Below are positions 61,108-64,000 of a DNA stretch of 64,000 bases, piece after piece; position 1 is the first letter of the stretch; each line of letters opens with the position of its first letter. The notes beneath the pieces were generated by a model. That model had not been told where the DNA came from. It saw only the letters and a list, made by a program, of their open reading frames with translations, and did no database searches. Source of the DNA: Theobroma cacao (taxonomy: Eukaryota; Streptophyta; Magnoliopsida; Malvales; Malvaceae); contig NC_030850.1 in assembly GCF_000208745.1 (NCBI RefSeq), positions 32,790,599 through 32,854,598 on the forward strand. The letters run 5' to 3'. A program made the translations under genes and the position numbers.

Positions 61108-63199
61108 ATTTCTTCCTTTGGCAATGTGCTAATCTGAAACTTTTACTATTAAAGATTTAGCTTCTTCAAGGAAAGAATATAGAGCTCAAGAACAAGCCTT
61201 TTTCGCTACAGTTCTTGAATTCTCCCTCTTGATTTCTCCTGTTAATTGCTCTTCTCTGCTGTCTGGATGACAGTATTGCTCACCTAAATTTCAATGCCAA
61301 TGTTTATTGAGATTCGAAATTTCTGGTTTCATAATTATATAGAATATTTTGTTAGAGTTATTATAAAACTCTATTACCCAATTAGAATACAATACACAAT
61401 TTAAATTTTTCTGTAATATTTATAATTATATATTATAAGAGTGTTTTTTTTTTTTTATAGACTAGAATCGACCTGATAATATATCATCCACTCAATCATA
61501 AAATATAAAACCAAAAGCTTTAAAAAAGAAAAATAGCTCGCACAATCTTACTAAATTGAAGAATAATTCAATTATAAAAAATGAAAATTTTCATATTATG
61601 GTACGTTATGAAATGTAAACACATGAACATGATGAAATAAAATTAAAACGTACATTAATAAAGGAAAGAAAAGATTCTAAGCACGAGCCAAATTAATGCA
61701 TTCTTTATAGGGTGAATATTAGAGAGAAAGAAAGATGTACGAAATAAAATTGCCTCAAGATGGAGCAAGGAATGGCTCCAAGAACAAGACCAACACCCAA
61801 CATCACCGACTTTATACCTATATAATCTCTTTCCAATGAAAACCCAGTTAAGTTATCGAGATTCTCAAGCAGCACGTAGAATAAAAGTCTACCATTAAAC
61901 AAAGATGCTTATGTACACTTAAAAGCCTTCATGATGCATTTAAGACCGTACGCTGTTTCCCTCTTTTGGGGTTTCCTTCTTGCATGTGCATGCATTAATA
62001 TGGTATCATGGAAACCCAATCTTTTTTTTCCTTCTTTCTTCTTCTTGCGTCAAAAGAAAAGAAAACCCAGAGGAAACCGAGAAATTAAAAGGAAGAATCA
62101 GAATAACAATGTCCGGTGAGAAGGATATTTACTGACCAAGCACAACAATGGGGGGCAAAAGCTGGCAAAGTTTTGTTTTCCCTGGCAAAGACTCCACCAC
62201 CGACCTTTAGAATCATGATGCAGCTTTTTTTTGTTTCTAATTTTACTCATTGGAAAATGTTCGAAAACAGAGTCAGGTCTCAGGTTTCAAAGAAAGGGAG
62301 TGATAAATACTGGGGGTGCGGGTCTCACTCCCACACTGAAACTCTCTCTCTCTCTCTCCCTGCAACTGCAACGGTGAAATATCCCTTCATCTTTCATCAA
62401 CCATCAGTGAGTCAGTTGCGGTCGGCTAACGGCCCCAGGATTACCGATCTCTTGACTTCTTTGTCAACTTCTTAAAGTTAAGATACTCTATTCTATTATT
62501 TGCACAGATTTTCAGATTTAAGACCGCCTTTGATCACGTGACAAGAGATATCGAATTTCTCTCAAAGCAATGGGAAGATTCACATGGCAGTACTAAGTAA
62601 CTTCAAAATATATAGCTCTTCTAGACAATATCAGATGTCCATGAATTCCCCTTTTTAAGACCTCTTCTTTCTTTCCCTTTTTTGTAGTTGGTCCAAAAAA
62701 AGAAAAGCTTGCAGATCTTAAGACTTCTTTTTCTCTTTTTCAAAGATTAATAAGACACATAGAAAGCGAAATGAAAAGAAACAAAACTCTTGCAGTCGAC
62801 CAAACATATGGAGTAATTTGCTATTTGAGTATTAACATGTTCTACTTGTACAATTGCCATTCTGAAGATAAAATTTTTTGAAGAGGAAAAAAGAAAAAAA
62901 GAATATATCTCTACTCCATGATTCTCAGCAAACTTGGACACTCACCCCTACTCTTTTAAGGGGTTTCGACTTCTGATCCTATGAATTTTCTAACCTGCTC
63001 AGCCTCCCTTAAACTAAACACAGTAGACACCATAGGCCAATTGATCAGGTTTCTCATCACCAAATCACTGACTCTCTTGATATAAAGCAATCAATCATAC
63101 ACTGGTGGGAGTGGGAAAACTGGAGAAGAACCACGAAGGGAGAAACTACAATAGGCATCGTCAACTGTACATACATCGTAACCTGTACAATATGCCAAA
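61108..63199. other. AGPase upstream region and intergenic DNA
   Basis: The first few hundred bases are probably 5'UTR and promoter of the AGPase gene. The rest has no supported gene. The 119-codon plus-strand frame at 62116-62475 includes a CT-repeat-derived Ser/Leu stretch and matches nothing I know. Confidence 0.55.
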
Positions 63200-63729
63200 T
63201 TATTTATCTATTCTAAGATTACTACAGAGATGTCCAAGTTCAGGCCTTGCATCCATCCAAGAAGTGAATTTTGTCTCAATTGGAGATGTGCAGTATAGGT
63301 AAGACCGGAATGTGATGAGGAAGAAGTAACGCCTGCAAATAAACAAATACAAGTTTATCGATTATGAAAACAAAACACTTGGTGGTGCATCTTAGCGGCA
63401 ACATCTTTCCTCAAAAATAAGCAACCTAAACTCAATCTAGCATACTAGAATTTTCAAACCATAATAGAATGAGAAAGGAGCAACTCCTGGCACCATCAAG
63501 TTTCATTAGCAATAACTAACTAAACAGGGCCATGGCCTTGGAATTGAGCCCATCAATCAAAAGGAAAAGACTATCGAGCAAGCTATTTGGTTAAGGCGGT
63601 AAAATCCAACAACAACTCACCTTAAAGCCTTTATGCCCATATCCATAAGGTATGCCTGATGTTCATCATCATCATCTGTGACCTTCTCAAGTTCCTTATT
63701 GTAATGAAGGATATCATCTCGTAAATGCC
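63200..63729 (-). CDS. Paladin-like putative phosphatase, 3' end only
   Basis: Two terminal exons on the minus strand, 63621-63729 and 63200-63332, joined by a 288-bp intron. The upstream exon starts in phase 2 and reads HLRDDILHYNKELEK...HQAYLMDMGIKALR. The last exon reads RYFFLITFRSYLYC...KFTSWMDARPELGHLCSNLRIDK and then stops. The pattern ALRRYFFLITFRSYLY followed by a WM.ARPELGHLC end recalls the C-terminus of plant paladin-type proteins, which carry PTP-like (phytase-type) CX5R phosphatase domains. The catalytic parts are outside the window, so activity cannot be judged. Both splice sites are canonical. The identification rests on a short segment. Confidence 0.6.
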
Positions 63730-64000
63730 CTGCACCAGCACACCTTCACAAAAATGGAAGAAACTCAGCATCATCAAAGGGTGAAAAAAGGCCAGTAACT
63801 GACTGGTTAAATGACTTGGGGAAGAAAAAACCAACTGCCCAAAAATATGAAACAAAATAAAAGCCATGAAATAAGAAATTAAACAAGCAGTGGGAGGGAC
63901 ATGTTCAACTGAGTCCAAAAAAGAAGATATTGCTGATATCAGCAGAACAATTCATCATTTTTACTTTTGCGGACCATTGAATGACTAATCTGATTATACA

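Noticed and set aside
62116..62475. 119-codon plus-strand frame upstream of the AGPase gene
   Set aside because: Includes CT-microsatellite-encoded Ser/Leu and has no recognisable domain; more likely 5' flanking DNA of the minus-strand AGPase gene.
1..64000. tRNA, rRNA, CRISPR array or operon-like gene cluster
   Set aside because: No intact cloverleaf tRNA, ribosomal sequence or regularly spaced repeats were seen by eye. The genes are separate plant transcription units with mixed functions. A tRNAscan or Rfam scan would be needed to exclude small RNAs.

Overview
This is a window of plant nuclear DNA. Genes have spliced exons with GT-AG introns, AT-rich introns and intergenic DNA, decayed LTR retrotransposons, and products specific to plants: an alpha-expansin, a germin-like protein, a chloroplast cyclophilin, the large subunit of ADP-glucose pyrophosphorylase, and homologues of Arabidopsis POLTERGEIST and RPK2. 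Gene structures and protein similarity point to a core eudicot, probably a woody rosid; the species cannot be settled from the sequence alone. Two single 'n' bases (5072 and 25539) sit at suspicious joins, so this is a draft assembly.

Layout. 1-4.3 kb: a HAD-family pyrimidine 5'-nucleotidase-like gene (+) converging on a CYP20-3/ROC4-like chloroplast cyclophilin (-). 4.3-21 kb: a gene-free, repeat-rich block. It holds a decayed Ty1/copia element (5.7-10.8 kb, minus orientation), a LINE RNase H relic (12.6-13.0 kb), a deleted Ty3/gypsy-type element with a perfect target-site duplication (15.0-17.4 kb), microsatellites and AT-rich filler. 21-23.5 kb: a plastid-type START/polyketide-cyclase-like gene (+). 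23.5-29 kb: intergenic, with a SINE-like sequence. 29-33.9 kb: a POLTERGEIST-type PP2C phosphatase (+). 35.8-36.5 kb: germin-like protein (+). 37.9-39.7 kb: Tls1/C9orf78-family protein (+). 40.4-41.4 kb: alpha-expansin (-). 41.9-44.2 kb: two fold-back (MITE-like) elements. 44.6-45.3 kb: a small four-exon gene of unknown function (-). 46.5-49.9 kb: an intronless RPK2-like LRR receptor kinase (+). 52.5-53.2 kb: a 278-bp tandem duplication, one copy of which carries a SINE. 53.7-56.7 kb: endo-beta-mannanase (+). 57.1-61.1 kb: AGPase large subunit, 15 coding exons (-). 63.2 kb to the end: the last exons of a probable paladin-like phosphatase (-).

How the genes relate. These are ordinary, independently transcribed plant genes, not an operon or gene cluster. 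Some themes recur: cell wall (expansin, mannanase, germin-like), plastid (cyclophilin, START-like protein, AGPase) and meristem signalling (POL-like phosphatase and RPK2-like kinase, both tied to CLAVATA signalling in Arabidopsis). I found no convincing undescribed system. The most informative structures are in the repeats: a small SINE with a 14-bp target-site duplication whose unoccupied site survives in a neighbouring tandem copy, two internally deleted LTR elements, and two long inverted-repeat elements. Exon coordinates were worked out by hand from reading frame and splice sites; every set of exons gives an intact frame.
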